From NCBI RefSeq assembly GCF_027887165.1, contig NC_077228.1:109008043-109072042 (forward strand): DNA of 64,000 bases, read 5' to 3'. Under the pieces are notes generated by a model that worked only from the letters and a program-made list of their open reading frames with translations, was not told the DNA's origin and ran no database searches. Position numbers and translations under genes: made by a program. Below, one piece after another: positions 53,194 to 62,782 of this stretch; position 1 is the stretch's first letter, and each line of letters starts with the position of its first letter. The stretch is from Monodelphis domestica. Taxonomy: Eukaryota > Chordata > Mammalia > Didelphimorphia > Didelphidae.

Positions 53194-53646
53194 TCTAGGT
53201 CAATAGCTAAGCACAGTTGACAATAACAATAAAGGTGACATTGGATGAAGTTCCTTTCCATAGAGCCTGAAGTCCTCCTCTTGGCAATAGTCATCCACTA
53301 TGGTTAGGCATCCACTATGCCCTACAGTTGCCACTTCCTGAAAACCTTCACCACATCTATGAGTTGGGCTGCACGTACTACCAGTACTCCTGTGGTATAG
53401 CCTGGTGGGAGGTAGCTTCCAATACCTGTATGCTCAGACCCCTTAGTGTAGAACTGCTTGAAAGAGTCATAGAGGCCAATGTGGTGAGAAGCAAGACTCA
53501 TCTGGGCCTGTAATCCAGACACCAGCCTTTTGTATAGGCTGCCAGGGCTCTCTGTCTTCACCATGGTCAGAATGGTGCCCATGACACCCTGATTCTGAGC
53601 AATAGTAGAGGAAGCACAGAGGGCCCACTGGTTTTCTCCAGACAAT
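53194..53646 (-). pseudogene. UCP2: UCP2 (mitochondrial uncoupling protein 2) pseudogene fragment
   Basis: UCP2 is an inner-membrane carrier of the SLC25 family. The minus strand gives [20 protein letters not shown] and [17 protein letters not shown], close to UCP2 residues 61-80 and 97-113. It differs from UCP3 in the QFYTKGSEH stretch. TTGVLVV and DVVKVF match residues near 126-142. Further left, a shifted frame keeps pieces like KGTSSNVT and VNCA (residues 177-192). It covers about residues 42-198 with no introns. The linker after residue 143 is partly deleted, and a stop plus frame changes break it. No ATG, 3' UTR or poly(A) is present. Confidence 0.9.
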
Positions 53647-53755
53647 TGGGGTATATGACTTGCTCAGGGACACCCACCTAAAAAGTATCTGAGGTCAGAT
53701 TTGAACCCAGGATCTCCCATCTCCAGGTCTGGTACATCTTAGCATTCAACTTAAC
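53644..53755 (-). mobile_element. SINE1, right half, split by UCP2 fragment
   Basis: CAATTGGGGTATATGACTTG, then AAAAGTATCTGAGGTCAGAT and TTTGAACCCAGGATCTCC, resumes the SINE1 just where the left half stops. The six bases CAATTG also fit the UCP2 coding sequence, so the junction is ambiguous. Confidence 0.8.
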
Positions 53756-54329
53756 ATTAACTTTATGTACCCCCCGGAAGAGTGTCAGGTACCTGGTAGC
53801 CAGACTGCACTTTGAGTGCTATTGCTTTAGATAAATGAGAGTTAATGGGCACAAATGCAGAAAGTGATGTCTGCTCCAGAAGCTTAACCACTCCCAGGAG
53901 AGTATTTGAGTTTGTGGCTCATTCCCCTTCCAGCCCAGCCTTTAGTTGGAGTATTGACTTTCTAGAGCCTCAGCCCTCACAAGAGTTCAGCTACCTGGAG
54001 ATGGAGGGAGAAGATGCCAAGCCCAGGCAGGCAGCAGGAAGCAGACTTCCTCATCCTCCACTCTGCCTCTCCATCTGCACCAGCCATGGAAGACAAGCAG
54101 ATTCTCTACCCCCTTTCCCCTAGTAGTCCTTGCCTTTCACAGACACCCACATGACCCTGCTTCTGTTCTCTCTCTCCTCTCTCCCTCAAAACGGATCAGG
54201 CTCTAAGCTTGAGAGAGGCCAGATGGGGGTGGGGGTCAGGGCCCTTCTCTCTCTGGAGATCTCTCTGGCACCTCCAAGGAGCATTCTGCCTGACTTAGCA
54301 CAGGGTCCTAAGGTACTTGGGAAAAAGGA
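53756..54329. other. Unique sequence
   Basis: About 570 bp without a repeat I know. Open frames here show no domain. Confidence 0.4.
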
Positions 54330-54412
54330 CTATATTTTTCATCCTTGCACCCTCAGCTCTTGGCACAGGACCATGTAAATAGTAAGCACTTAATAGATGT
54401 TTGTTGAATTGT
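54330..54412 (+). mobile_element. L2 3' end
   Basis: CACCCTCAGCTCTTGGCACA, then AGTAAGCACTTAATAGATGT. Confidence 0.65.
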
Positions 54413-54792
54413 TCCAATGTTTTCATGGTCTGAGTAGAGTTCTGAAGTAGTTCTGTCATGAGTAAGACAAATTAGGTCCAGCCTGCAGTGGGGGAATTCA
54501 AGTGAACTCTCCTGAAGTCAGCAAATCAGGGAATGTTAGTGATGGATGGATGGGAGAGACTTTAAAAGGTGGAGAGTGCACTGAACCTAGGGCTCAAGGC
54601 TGCTGAGCTAGAGCAAGGAACTATCTCTCTGGGGTTCAGTTTCCTTAGTTATAGAATAAGATGGTTATATAATATTATTTTATATTGGGTTATATAATAT
54701 TATTTGATTTTCTCTCTCTGTTTCTTTCTTTCATTCACTCCTCTTTACTTCTGTCTCTTCTCCCTCCTTTTTGTCTCTGTCTCCCCTTCTGT
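54413..54792. other. No recognised feature, short tandem repeat
   Basis: GGTTATATAATATTATTT occurs twice, near 54663 and 54688. The rest is unassigned, becoming pyrimidine-rich after 54710. Confidence 0.45.
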
Positions 54793-55056
54793 CTCTTCTT
54801 CTTCTTCTTCTTTCTTCTTCTTCTTCTTCTTCTTCTTCTTCTTCTTCTTCTTCTTCTTCTTCTTCTTCTTCTTCTTCTTCTTCTTCTTCTTCTTCTTCTT
54901 CTTCTTCTTCTTCTTCTTCTTCTTCTCCTTCTCCTTCTCCTTCTCCTTCTCCTTCTCCTTCTCCTTCTCCTTCTCCTTCTCCTTCTCCTTCTCCTTCTCC
55001 TTCTCCTTCTCCTTCTCCTTCTCCTTCTCCTCCTCCTCCTCATCCTCCTTCTTCCT
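54793..55056. repeat. (TTC)n then (TTCTCC)n compound tract
   Basis: About 130 bp of TTC (GAA on the other strand), then about 105 bp of TTCTCC, then TCC/TCA units. A pure polypyrimidine strand for more than 230 bp. The leucine-, serine-, phenylalanine- and arginine-rich frames across it are artefacts. Confidence 0.98.
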
Positions 55057-55214
55057 GTCTTTTTTCTCTTTCTCTCTCTGTATTCTCCTCCCTCTTTTCT
55101 ATCTCTCCCCCTTTCTGTCTCTCTGCCCCTCTCTCCTTCTTTCTCTGTTTTTCTCTCACTCACCATGGCCTAAAAGTCATAGTGCTTTTTAAAGTGCTGA
55201 TAGCTTAAAATACT

Positions 55215-55430
55215 CAATATATCATTTTTCAGGTTTGCAAAGTGGTTTATATATGTTATCTTGTTTGATGCTCAGGAGAACCCTGCAAAATGCAACAATT
55301 ATTATTATCCCCCTTTAATAGATGGAGAAACTGAGAGTGAAGTGACTTGCCTTTGGTCACATAGCTTATAGTTGGTTGGTCTTCCTGACTCTTAAGTGTA
55401 GCATTCCATTAATTACACTACCTATCAGGC
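55215..55430 (-). mobile_element. MIR/MON1-type CORE-SINE
   Basis: GGTTTGCAAAGTGGTTTATA, ATTATTATTATCCCCCTTTA, GGAGAAACTGAGAGTGAAGT. Confidence 0.65.
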
Positions 55431-55469
55431 TATTCTGGTGCTAATATTTTGCAATCATTCTGTGCTTCT

Positions 55470-55590
55470 CTCCCATTTTTAAGAGGAAGAAACAGAGACT
55501 TGGTATTGAGGGAAATTGTTCAAAGTCACATGGTTGAGATCAGAGTTAGAACTAGAAGCTAGGTCTGTTGACCTAACCACAGTAGTAATA
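55470..55590 (-). mobile_element. MIR-type CORE-SINE
   Basis: GAGGAAGAAACAGAGACTTG, CAAAGTCACATGGTTGAG and GTTGACCTAACCACAGTA. Confidence 0.5.
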
Positions 55591-55866
55591 ACAACTGATC
55601 TTTATATGTCTCTAAAGTTTGCTATATACTTTTACATGCACTATTTTATTTAAGCCCCAAGTTCTTTGGGCTTTCTCAAGTGTCTTCAGGGACAACTCCG
55701 GTGAAATCTAAGAACTTCTGTAAGAAGGTGTTCCTCTAGACAGAGTCAGCTTGGTGACCAGATGATGTGGCTGTTGCTTTGTCTGTAGGAGGAGAAGTGG
55801 AGGAGCAGGAAGGCTCCCCCAAACTAGGGACTTTTTAAAATGTGGAGAATTTTGTTCTTAGAACTT
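55591..55866. other. No clear feature
   Basis: A MIR-like start at 55591-55660 (CTTTACATGCACTATTTTAT-type sequence), then unique DNA. Confidence 0.35.
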
Positions 55867-56062
55867 TAAAAAAACCTTTCCTTCCATCTTAGAATCAATG
55901 TGTGTATTGGTTCCAAGGCAGGAGAGTGGTAAGGGCTAGGCAATGGGGGTTCAGTGTCTTGCCCTGGGTCACACAGCTGGGAAGTATCTGAGGCCATATT
56001 TGAACCCAGGACTTCCTGTCTCTGGGCCTGGCTCTCAATATACTGAGCCACCCAGTTGCCCC
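55867..56062 (-). mobile_element. SINE1 with short target duplication
   Basis: Full antisense SINE1 close to consensus (GGGCTAGGCAATGGGGGTTC). TAGAACTT occurs at both edges. Confidence 0.88.
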
Positions 56063-56473
56063 TAGAACTTAACTGTTAAATATGCTTTAATGTCAACCCT
56101 CTATCACAGTTCTTCAGCAACTCCTATCACCTGCAGGGTGCTGTCTATACCCCTTAACTTGACAGATCATAGCCTGCCTCATTTCTCCCTCCTCATCAAT
56201 AACATAGGCTCTGTTTTAGAGGCAAATGTATGAGAGAAGCATAAAGTGTGAGGAAATCATAGTAGGGAGAAAAAGCAGGTGTTCAGAGGGGGTCCCAGGC
56301 ATCTCTGAAGTAGGAACTCTACCAAATCCAAAGTCAGGACCTGCCATCCACACTGCCTCTGCTGCATGGACCCAGACACCTGTAGACAGACAATTACCCA
56401 CTTCTAGAAGCTTAGCAAAGCTAGAAGAGAAGAGATACTGGTTCTCCCAGATATCTTTGAAAGAGGATTTGCC
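56063..56473. other. Weak L2 scrap and unique sequence
   Basis: CACCTGCAGGGTGCTGTCTA and TCATAGCCTGCCTCATTTCT near 56130-56185 could be L2. The remainder is unassigned. Confidence 0.35.
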
Positions 56474-56665
56474 ATAGGGCAGATAGCACAGTGGATCAGG
56501 TCTGGAGTTGGGGGGACCTGGGTTCAAATATGGACTCAGATACTTCTTAGCTTTGTGACTTTGAGCAACTCATTTAATTTCCATTGCCTAGCCCTTACTT
56601 CTCTTTTGCCTTGGAACCAATATTTAGTATCAAGTCTAAGACAGAAGAAAATGATTTTATTTTTT
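56474..56665 (+). mobile_element. SINE1
   Basis: GGGCAGATAGCACAGTGGAT head, B box GGGTTCAAATA, then GCCTTGGAACCAATATTTAG. Confidence 0.85.
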
Positions 56666-56671
56666 AAAAAG

Positions 56672-56885
56672 TTAGTGGCAGGTGCAGCCAGATGGCACAG
56701 TGGATAGAGTACCAGGTCTGGAGTTGGGAGGTCCTGGGTTCAAATATGGCCTCAGAAACTTCCTAGGTGTTCCTAGGTGACTTCCTGGGCAAGTCACTTA
56801 ATTCTAGTTGCTCAGTCCTTGCCATTCTTCTGTCTTAGAATTGATACTAAGATATAAGGTAAAGCCTCAAAAATGTTTTTAAAAG
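56672..56885 (+). mobile_element. SINE1 with small internal duplication
   Basis: GCAGCCAGATGGCACAGTGG head and B box GGGTTCAAATA. TTCCTAGGTG is repeated in tandem near 56760-56782, replacing the usual TGTGTGACC. Confidence 0.85.
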
Positions 56886-56997
56886 AAAATGTTCCAGTCA
56901 ATGAAATGTCAAATGCAAAGATGAGACTAAAACCCAGATAGGGAGTACCCCCCTCCTATCCTAAATTTACAAAGAAGGAAGAAAAGACAAGACAGTC

Positions 56998-57155
56998 ATA
57001 GAATATTAGAGTTGGAAAGGATCTTGGAAGTCATTTATTCAACCTTGCCATTTTACAGATGAGGAAACTGAGACTCAAAAAGGCCAATAACTTGCCCAAA
57101 GACACAAGCTTGCTGGTAAGAGAGCCATAATTTGAGTCAATATTTCCTACTTTTG
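56998..57155 (-). mobile_element. MIR-type CORE-SINE
   Basis: AGAGTTGGAAAGGATCTTGG, TTTTACAGATGAGGAAACTG and AACTTGCCCAAAGACACAAG. Confidence 0.65.
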
Positions 57156-57459
57156 TATTGACTATCTTACATTGACTCAGATTTGGTAGGAACCTGACTA
57201 TGGCTCAAGGATTTGGACGGGAGCCCCTGGTAAGGTTGGCAGATCCACCTAATAGACTAAGGAGGGGGAAATCCACCACGAAGGATAAGGGATATATACC
57301 CTACCATTTAGTAAGCCTTCCAAACTCTATTTTAGTAAAATCTCTGAAGCTGACCATAATCGTGCATAGCATTAGCTGTCAGGACCAAGGCCAGAGCACC
57401 CTTTCTCAGTATTTGGTTTTTACTTTCTCAGCCCTGACACCTTGCCCTTCATTCTTTCA
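57156..57459. other. No recognised feature
   Basis: Unique-looking 300 bp. Confidence 0.4.
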
Positions 57460-57489
57460 GCAAGTTTTTATTAAGTGTGTATATACTCT

Positions 57490-57669
57490 GGGCAGCTATG
57501 TGGCATAGTGGATAGAGCACCAGGCCTGGGTTCAAATCTGACCTCAGATATTTCCTAGTTGCATTACCCTAGGCAAGTCACTTAATCCTGTTTGCCTAAC
57601 CCTTGGCTTTCTGTCCTGGAGTTGATGCTAGGGCAGAAAGTAAGAGTTTAAAAAAATACAAAAAAACCC
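57490..57669 (+). mobile_element. SINE1 with 17-bp target duplication in an old L2 end
   Basis: Sense SINE1. AAGTGTGTATATACTCT at 57473-57489 and AAGTGTGTACATACTCT at 57670-57686 differ at one base. The interrupted host (TTTTATTAAGTGTGTATATA) is an antisense L2 3' end. Confidence 0.88.
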
Positions 57670-57729
57670 AAGTGTGTACATACTCTACCCTTAGTGGTCT
57701 TCTAAAACTAGAGGGGACACAAATATTTA

Positions 57730-58265
57730 TGTGAGACCCTAACCTTAAATGGTTTGCCATCTAGTCTAATAGTTAACAATGTAGGACAAGCTTTGGCTAT
57801 GCCCTAAGTAACAGGGCAAAGGCAGGAAGCTCTACAAAAGTTTACATAAAAGAGTGTTTACTGTGGATAGGGTTTGGGGCACAAAGCTTCAGGACTTTTG
57901 ATGGTCAAAGTGATTTGAGCTCTGATCCAGCCAAGCTTGAGAAGTAGGAAGGATCACTCAAAAGGTATTATCAAGGATGCATCTGTCTTTGACCTTGTGA
58001 GGCAGAACCATCGTTGTTCAGCTCTCTGGTATTCTCCATGTCCAAGACTTCAGGCAGTTTGCTAAGTCTATTCCAGTGAATGACATTTTCTCAAGGACAC
58101 ATAAAATGCAGCAGAAACACACCAGGAAAGTTACCCCGATAAAGACATTTCCCAGAGCTGTGCTACTTTACCATAACTAGGCATCACAGGGCTCTTATTC
58201 TGCTTCTTAGAGACACACTCCATTCTTGTTTTTAAAAAGCTCTCACCCTAGACCACAAAGGAGTC
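57730..58265. other. Unique sequence
   Basis: About 530 bp without a known repeat or exon-like signal. Confidence 0.4.
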
Positions 58266-58345
58266 ATATATATATATACATATATTTATTATGTATCATA
58301 TGTATGCTTGTATATATGATATTTATCTTTATATATTATATATAT
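58266..58345. repeat. AT-rich tract
   Basis: TATATA and TATGT motifs over about 80 bp. Confidence 0.8.
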
Positions 58346-58367
58346 TCAAATTATGACTTTCTCACAA

Positions 58368-58495
58368 AAAAGCTGTGTATCTTTGGGCAAGTTATTGACC
58401 TTTCTGGGTCTCAGTTTCCTCATCTATAAAATGATAGGGTTGGAATAAATGACTTATAAGATCCTTTCCAGCTCTGACATTCTATGACTATAGTG
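58368..58495 (+). mobile_element. MIR-type CORE-SINE, 3' part
   Basis: TTTGGGCAAGTTATTGACCT, CTCAGTTTCCTCATCTATAA and CCAGCTCTGACATTCTATGA. Confidence 0.65.
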
Positions 58496-58520
58496 ACTAT
58501 TTTTCCTTCTATGTGGGCTT

Positions 58521-58735
58521 GGGTTTTTAAGCCTGAGTATTGATTCTAAAACAGAAGAATGGTAAAGTCTAAGCAATTGGAGTTAAATGACTTGGCCAGG
58601 GTCATTTGCCCAGCTAGGAAGTATCCAAGATTGGAACCACATCCAATTTTGAGGTCTGGCTATACTGCCCGACATACTCAATTCTTCAGGACTTCTGGAC
58701 CAACAGTATACCCACTGTGCCATGTAATTGTCAGT
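58521..58735 (-). mobile_element. SINE1, decayed
   Basis: GGGTTTTTAAGCCTGAGTAT, GGAGTTAAATGACTTGGCCA and CACTGTGCCATGTAATTG. One of the more mutated copies. Confidence 0.75.
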
Positions 58736-58816
58736 GGAATTTTATACTCCTCCACCCTCCACATGTCCTACCTCTGTTTTGAACCTTATCTGATCTAGTC
58801 ATGATAAGTATATTCA

Positions 58817-58961
58817 TTTATTTTTTCTCAGAAAGTTTTATTTAGTTAATTAATTTAGAGTATTTTTCTATGGTTACAAGATTCATGTTCTTTCCCTCCC
58901 CTCCTCCCACCCCCCTCCCACAGCTGACACATAATTCCACTGGGTTTTACATGTGTCATTG
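58817..58961 (-). mobile_element. 145-bp L1 3' end with target duplication
   Basis: Antisense L1 terminus only: TTTTCTATGGTTACAAGATT, a C-rich run (58892-58920) and CCACTGGGTTTTACATGTGT. ATGATAAGTATATTCA at 58801-58816 and ATGATAGGTATATTCA at 58962-58977 differ at one base. Confidence 0.88.
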
Positions 58962-58977
58962 ATGATAGGTATATTCA

Positions 58978-59211
58978 AGGGAGTTGAGATATGTTTACTC
59001 TAACTTGCTACATTTGCAAGAAAATCTAGTGCCCTTTATCTATTTCATTGTAAAACCACATAGGCCCTAATATCTAGGGGTCATAGAGGATCAGTTTGTT
59101 ACTTGGTTGTCAAGGTGAAAGTTTCGCCTTTGACCTCATTTCCCTTAACCAAGTCAAGATGCCTGAGAGGCAAATACACATTCCTATATGAATATTTCTA
59201 CTCAACTAGTT
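58978..59211. other. No recognised feature
   Basis: Unique-looking 235 bp. Confidence 0.4.
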
Positions 59212-59463
59212 GTTCCTTTTCAGTCATTTAGTCATGTTCAACTTTTTGTGACCCTGTAGACCATGGTATGACTTTCCATGAAGCTTTCTTGTAAAAGATA
59301 CTGGAGTGGTTTGCCATTTCCTTTTAAAGCTCATTTTACAAATGAAGTAATGGAGGCAAACAGAGTTAAGTGACTTGTCCAGAGTCACATGATTAGTAAG
59401 GATCTGATGCTGGATTTGAACTCAGGTCCCATTGTTCTATCCAATGAGTTATCTAGTTGCCTC
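59212..59463 (-). mobile_element. MAR1 SINE
   Basis: Full antisense MAR1: TTCAACTTTTTGTGACCCTG, GAGTGGTTTGCCATTTCCTT, AAGTGACTTGTCCAGAGTCA, and TATCTAGTTGCCTC. Confidence 0.82.
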
Positions 59464-59544
59464 TAAATTAGTTAGTAAGTCCTATAGTTAGAAAAAACTA
59501 AAAATATCAGAGTTTTTAGGTCTGCTCTTAAAATCCCGGATCTT

Positions 59545-59780
59545 ACTGTACTTAGAAGTTTCTAAAGCACTTACCTCACATCAACCCTGTGAAATGGGTA
59601 GTATTATAACCCTACGCCTCATAGTCTCTACCATCTCAATTTAATAAATGAGAAAACTAACCCTCAGAAAGGTTAAGTGACTTGCCAAGAACCAGGTAAT
59701 ATCAAAGCTACAATACAAACTCAAGTCTTCTAAGTTCTACTCTCTCTTTCCATTCATTATACTACATTCCTTCTAGAATA
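59545..59780 (-). mobile_element. MIR/MON1-type CORE-SINE
   Basis: TAAAGCACTTACCTCACATC, AAATGAGAAAACTAACCCTC and GGTTAAGTGACTTGCCAAGA. Confidence 0.65.
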
Positions 59781-60158
59781 GCTCATGACTAGCTTCTATG
59801 TTGGTGGTCTCCAAAGTGAGAGGAGGGAGAAGATTGTGACTTGACTGCATGGATTGTGTGATCAGTCAATTAAAAGGCAGAAAGGTGTTTGCATCCCACC
59901 TTTCCCAAGATTGCCAACCCTGACACTTGTCTCCAAGATAAGCACACCTTTTCCCAGCCAATACGCCTCCACTCCATTCCCTCCCTTCTTTTTGAAAGCT
60001 CCTAATCTTCCCAACTCTGAGCCCTGGTGTTAGCCCTCACAGAAGTTAAAACCTAACCTCTACCAGAACACCTACAAAAGTAGCTTGGCAAATGCCAATC
60101 AGGGAATTTCCTCAAACCTCCAGCATATTCCCCAGATCAGCTGAGACAGGTGCCTCTC
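59781..60158. other. No recognised feature
   Basis: About 380 bp, unique-looking. Confidence 0.4.
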
Positions 60159-60174
60159 AGAAGACAGGCTTTGT

Positions 60175-60560
60175 AACTGACACACTGTGTCACAATCGAA
60201 TGTAATGGACTTCTCTACTGGCAGCAATGCAATGATCCAGAACATTTCTGAGGGACTTAAGAGAAAGAACTCTATCCAAATCCAGAGAAAGAACTGTAGG
60301 AGTAGAAACACAGAAGAAAAACAACTGCTTGATCACATGGGCTAAGGGGGATATGATTGGGGATGCAGACTCTAAAAGATCACCCTAATGCAAATATTAA
60401 TAATATGGAAATAGATCTTGATCAATGACACATGTAAAACCCAGTGGAATTGCTCATTGGCTATGGGAGGGGGATGAGAGGAGGGAAGGGAAAGAACATT
60501 AATCATGTAACTTATGGAAAAATATTATAAATTAATTAAATAAAATTTTCAATTAAAAAA
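60175..60560 (+). mobile_element. L1 3' UTR insertion with target duplication
   Basis: Starts at the ORF2 end (AACTGACACACTGTGTCACA) and runs to the A-rich tail, with G-runs at 60465-60490. AGAAGACAGGCTTTGT (60159-60174) and AGAAGACAAGCTCTGT (60561-60576) form a 16-bp duplication with two mismatches. Confidence 0.88.
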
Positions 60561-60576
60561 AGAAGACAAGCTCTGT

Positions 60577-60970
60577 GCTTTGGGAGAGATTACTATGAGT
60601 AAAAGCAACACTCTTAAAATTTTATTTAAAGCCCTTTATTAACAGGTGTTTGCAATTTGTAGATTTTTGAAAAAAATTGAGTGTTCTTTTAGACAAATTA
60701 AAAATGAAATGCTTCAAAAGCTCAACTTGACCAGATATGAAACAATTTAAAAACCTTTAAAGATGTGTTGAGAAGACCAGGCTTAAAAAACATATTTATC
60801 ATCCCCCAAAAGAGCACCACTTCCTTCTTTTTTTTCCTTTTGAGTGGAACAGAGTGAGTAGCCCAGGATGAGCAGGTATAGGTTGTGACATGCATCTCAG
60901 ATGTAATTGCATTATCCCCCATCCCACTCCCCATCTCCAATCCAACCTTCTTCTGAACATGCTTATTTCT
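60577..60970. other. No recognised feature
   Basis: About 390 bp, AT-rich at first. Confidence 0.4.
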
Positions 60971-61136
60971 GTCAAAGGCACCATCATTTTTCTTGTTACC
61001 CAGTCCTTAACCTTATGGTCATCTTTGGCTTTTCCCTTTCCCTCACCCCACATATTTAATTAGTTTCCAAATTTGTCATTTCTACTTCCCCAACATCTCT
61101 TTCTTATTTCTCTTCTCTCTACTAACATAGCCACCA
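60971..61136 (+). mobile_element. L2 LINE fragment
   Basis: TCACCCCACATATTTAATTA, CATTTCTACTTCCCCAACAT and TCTCTCTACTAACATAGCCA. Confidence 0.6.
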
Positions 61137-61340
61137 ATCCTGAGTTCAAATCTGGTTTCAGATACTTATTAGCTGTGTGACCCTGGGCAAGTCACTTAAC
61201 CCTGCTTGCCTCAGTTTCTTTATCTGTCAAATGAGCTGGAGAAGGAAATGGCAAACCACTCTAGTACCTTTTCCAAGAAAACCCCAAATGGGGTCACCAA
61301 GAGTTAGACATGACTGAAACAACCAAACAACAATAACAAA
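61137..61340 (+). mobile_element. MAR1 SINE, 5'-truncated
   Basis: Starts just before the B box (TGAGTTCAAATCTGG). Then GGAGAAGGAAATGGCAAACC, CCAAATGGGGTCACCAAGAG and ACTGAAACAACCAAACAAC. Close to consensus. Confidence 0.88.
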
Positions 61341-61416
61341 ATGACCAAAAGTGTTTGAAATCAATGCCTCATATATGGTAGTGTGTCCTACCTGAAATTA
61401 CCTTTTATAAATTTTG

Positions 61417-61431
61417 TACCTACCTACCTAC

Positions 61432-61496
<65 letters not shown>

Positions 61497-61512
61497 CACC
61501 TATCCATCTATC
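61417..61512. repeat. (TACC)n(TATC)n microsatellite
   Basis: About 4 TACC units then about 16 TATC units, with degenerate edges. Confidence 0.97.
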
Positions 61513-61514
61513 AT

Positions 61515-61627
61515 CTGTTGCCTCCTTATATAAAATGTAACCTTTAAAAAGGGTAGGGGCTACTTGTTTGTAACCCCAGAATCCTGCACAGCACCTGCCA
61601 TGAAGAAGGTACTCAATAGGTGTTCCA
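61515..61627 (+). mobile_element. L2 3' end
   Basis: GTAACCCCAGAATCCTGCAC and AAGGTACTCAATAGGTGTTC. Confidence 0.65.
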
Positions 61628-61654
61628 GTAGGCATACTGTTAGACTTGACTTGA

Positions 61655-61842
61655 ATTCATATCTTTCCAGTCACTAGTAGTTGTGTAACTCTGGGCAAGT
61701 CATTAGCCTCACTCAGCCTTAGTTTCTTCATCTGTAAAATGGGGATGATAGCACTTTTCTGTGTCTCACTTGAGATAACACCTGTAAAGACCTTTGCCAA
61801 CCATGAGTTGTGAGTGAGCTATTGTTATAAATGCTTTTTGAC
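61655..61842 (+). mobile_element. MIR/MON1-type CORE-SINE
   Basis: GTAACTCTGGGCAAGTCATT, GTTTCTTCATCTGTAAAATG and ACCTGTAAAGACCTTTGCCA. Confidence 0.65.
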
Positions 61843-61849
61843 TGATGAT

Positions 61850-62284
61850 TGATTGACAGAGAGAAACCTGGTGTATCCAGGCAACAGAAAGATGACTTGG
61901 AGATGGAGCCCAGATCCTGCCAAGCCCAGGGAGCAGCCCTTCCTCTGCAGCCCACTGTCCCATTTAGCCTCAATCATCTCTGGCAGGTGCCTGTTTTAGA
62001 CACAATCGGAGGCACCTGGCACAATGAAGGCCTCCTCCCTGCCAGGTTTGGAAGAGCTTTACAAGCATTTAATTAGCTCCCTCCAGGTGCCCATGTCAGT
62101 AGTGAGCAGCCACGGTGGGGGAGGAGGGGAAGGGGGATGGAAGCATGTAGGTAGCCATGCCTGGCACTGGATTTGGCTCCAGGAGAGTTACTGACTCATT
62201 GGCGAACTGCTTCCCCTCTGGCTTATTTCATTTCTTTCTCACCTGATCTCATGCCTATTTGTACTTCTTTTATCCACTTGGCAT
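61850..62284. other. Unique GC-richer block
   Basis: About 430 bp without a known repeat. It holds the E-box cluster at 61980-62095. Confidence 0.5.
61980..62095. promoter_or_regulatory. Candidate regulatory block with three CAGGTG/CACCTG E-boxes
   Basis: CAGGTG at 61984-61989, CACCTG at 62013-62018 and CAGGTG at 62084-62089, with the homeodomain core TAATTA at 62070-62075. CAGGTG is the preferred site of SNAI/ZEB repressors and several bHLH factors. Three in about 105 bp of unique DNA is more than chance suggests, but function is unproven. Confidence 0.3.
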
Positions 62285-62440
62285 GTTCTAATTTATTGAT
62301 ATTTGCTTGGGTACATGTCTTATCCTTTGTAGGTGGCTCACTTCATGAGGGTGCGAATCGAGTCCTATATAGGTTCGTGTCTTTTCCAGGTCAACTTGTT
62401 GTACACAGTAGGTGCTTAACAAGTGTGGAAGGACATATGG
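62285..62440 (+). mobile_element. L2 3' end
   Basis: TACATGTCTTATCCTTTGTA, CGTGTCTTTTCCAGGTCAAC, and ACAGTAGGTGCTTAACAAGT. Confidence 0.6.
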
Positions 62441-62589
62441 AAGGGAGGGAGGGAGAAAGGAAGGAGGAGACCTTGCGCAGTTTCCTAGGGGGTCATAATC
62501 CACTTGAAGCTTTTGTGATAATGTCTACCAAAACCACAGGATAGTTTGTCATTTATGAGTCAGCTTCACAGGGCTTGACAATGACTCAA

Positions 62590-62782
62590 AAAACCCAAAC
62601 TCTCACCTTCCATCTTAGAATAAATCCTATGTACTGGTTCCAAGGTAGAAGAGTGGTAAGGGCTAGACAATGGGAGTTAAGTGACTTGCCCAGGATCACC
62701 CAGCTAGGAAGTGTCTGAGGCCAGAATTGAACCATAACTCTCTAGTCTCCAGGCCTGACTCTTAATCCACTGGGCTACCCCC
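62590..62782 (-). mobile_element. SINE1
   Basis: Antisense SINE1 (CACCTTCCATCTTAGAATAA to AATCCACTGGGCTACCCC). Confidence 0.87.

Noticed and set aside
53845-54123. Open frame of 92 codons downstream of the UCP2 fragment
   Set aside because: Composition is not distinctive, no domain is visible, and it is not in frame with or related to UCP2.
54685-55208. Long open frames of leucine, serine, phenylalanine or arginine
   Set aside because: They come entirely from the TTC/TTCTCC repeat, which has no stop codons in several frames. No unique protein sequence is involved.
104-62782. tRNA genes suggested by A and B boxes
   Set aside because: All the promoter-like A/B boxes I saw lie in SINE heads. 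None folds into a complete tRNA cloverleaf followed by a T-run terminator.
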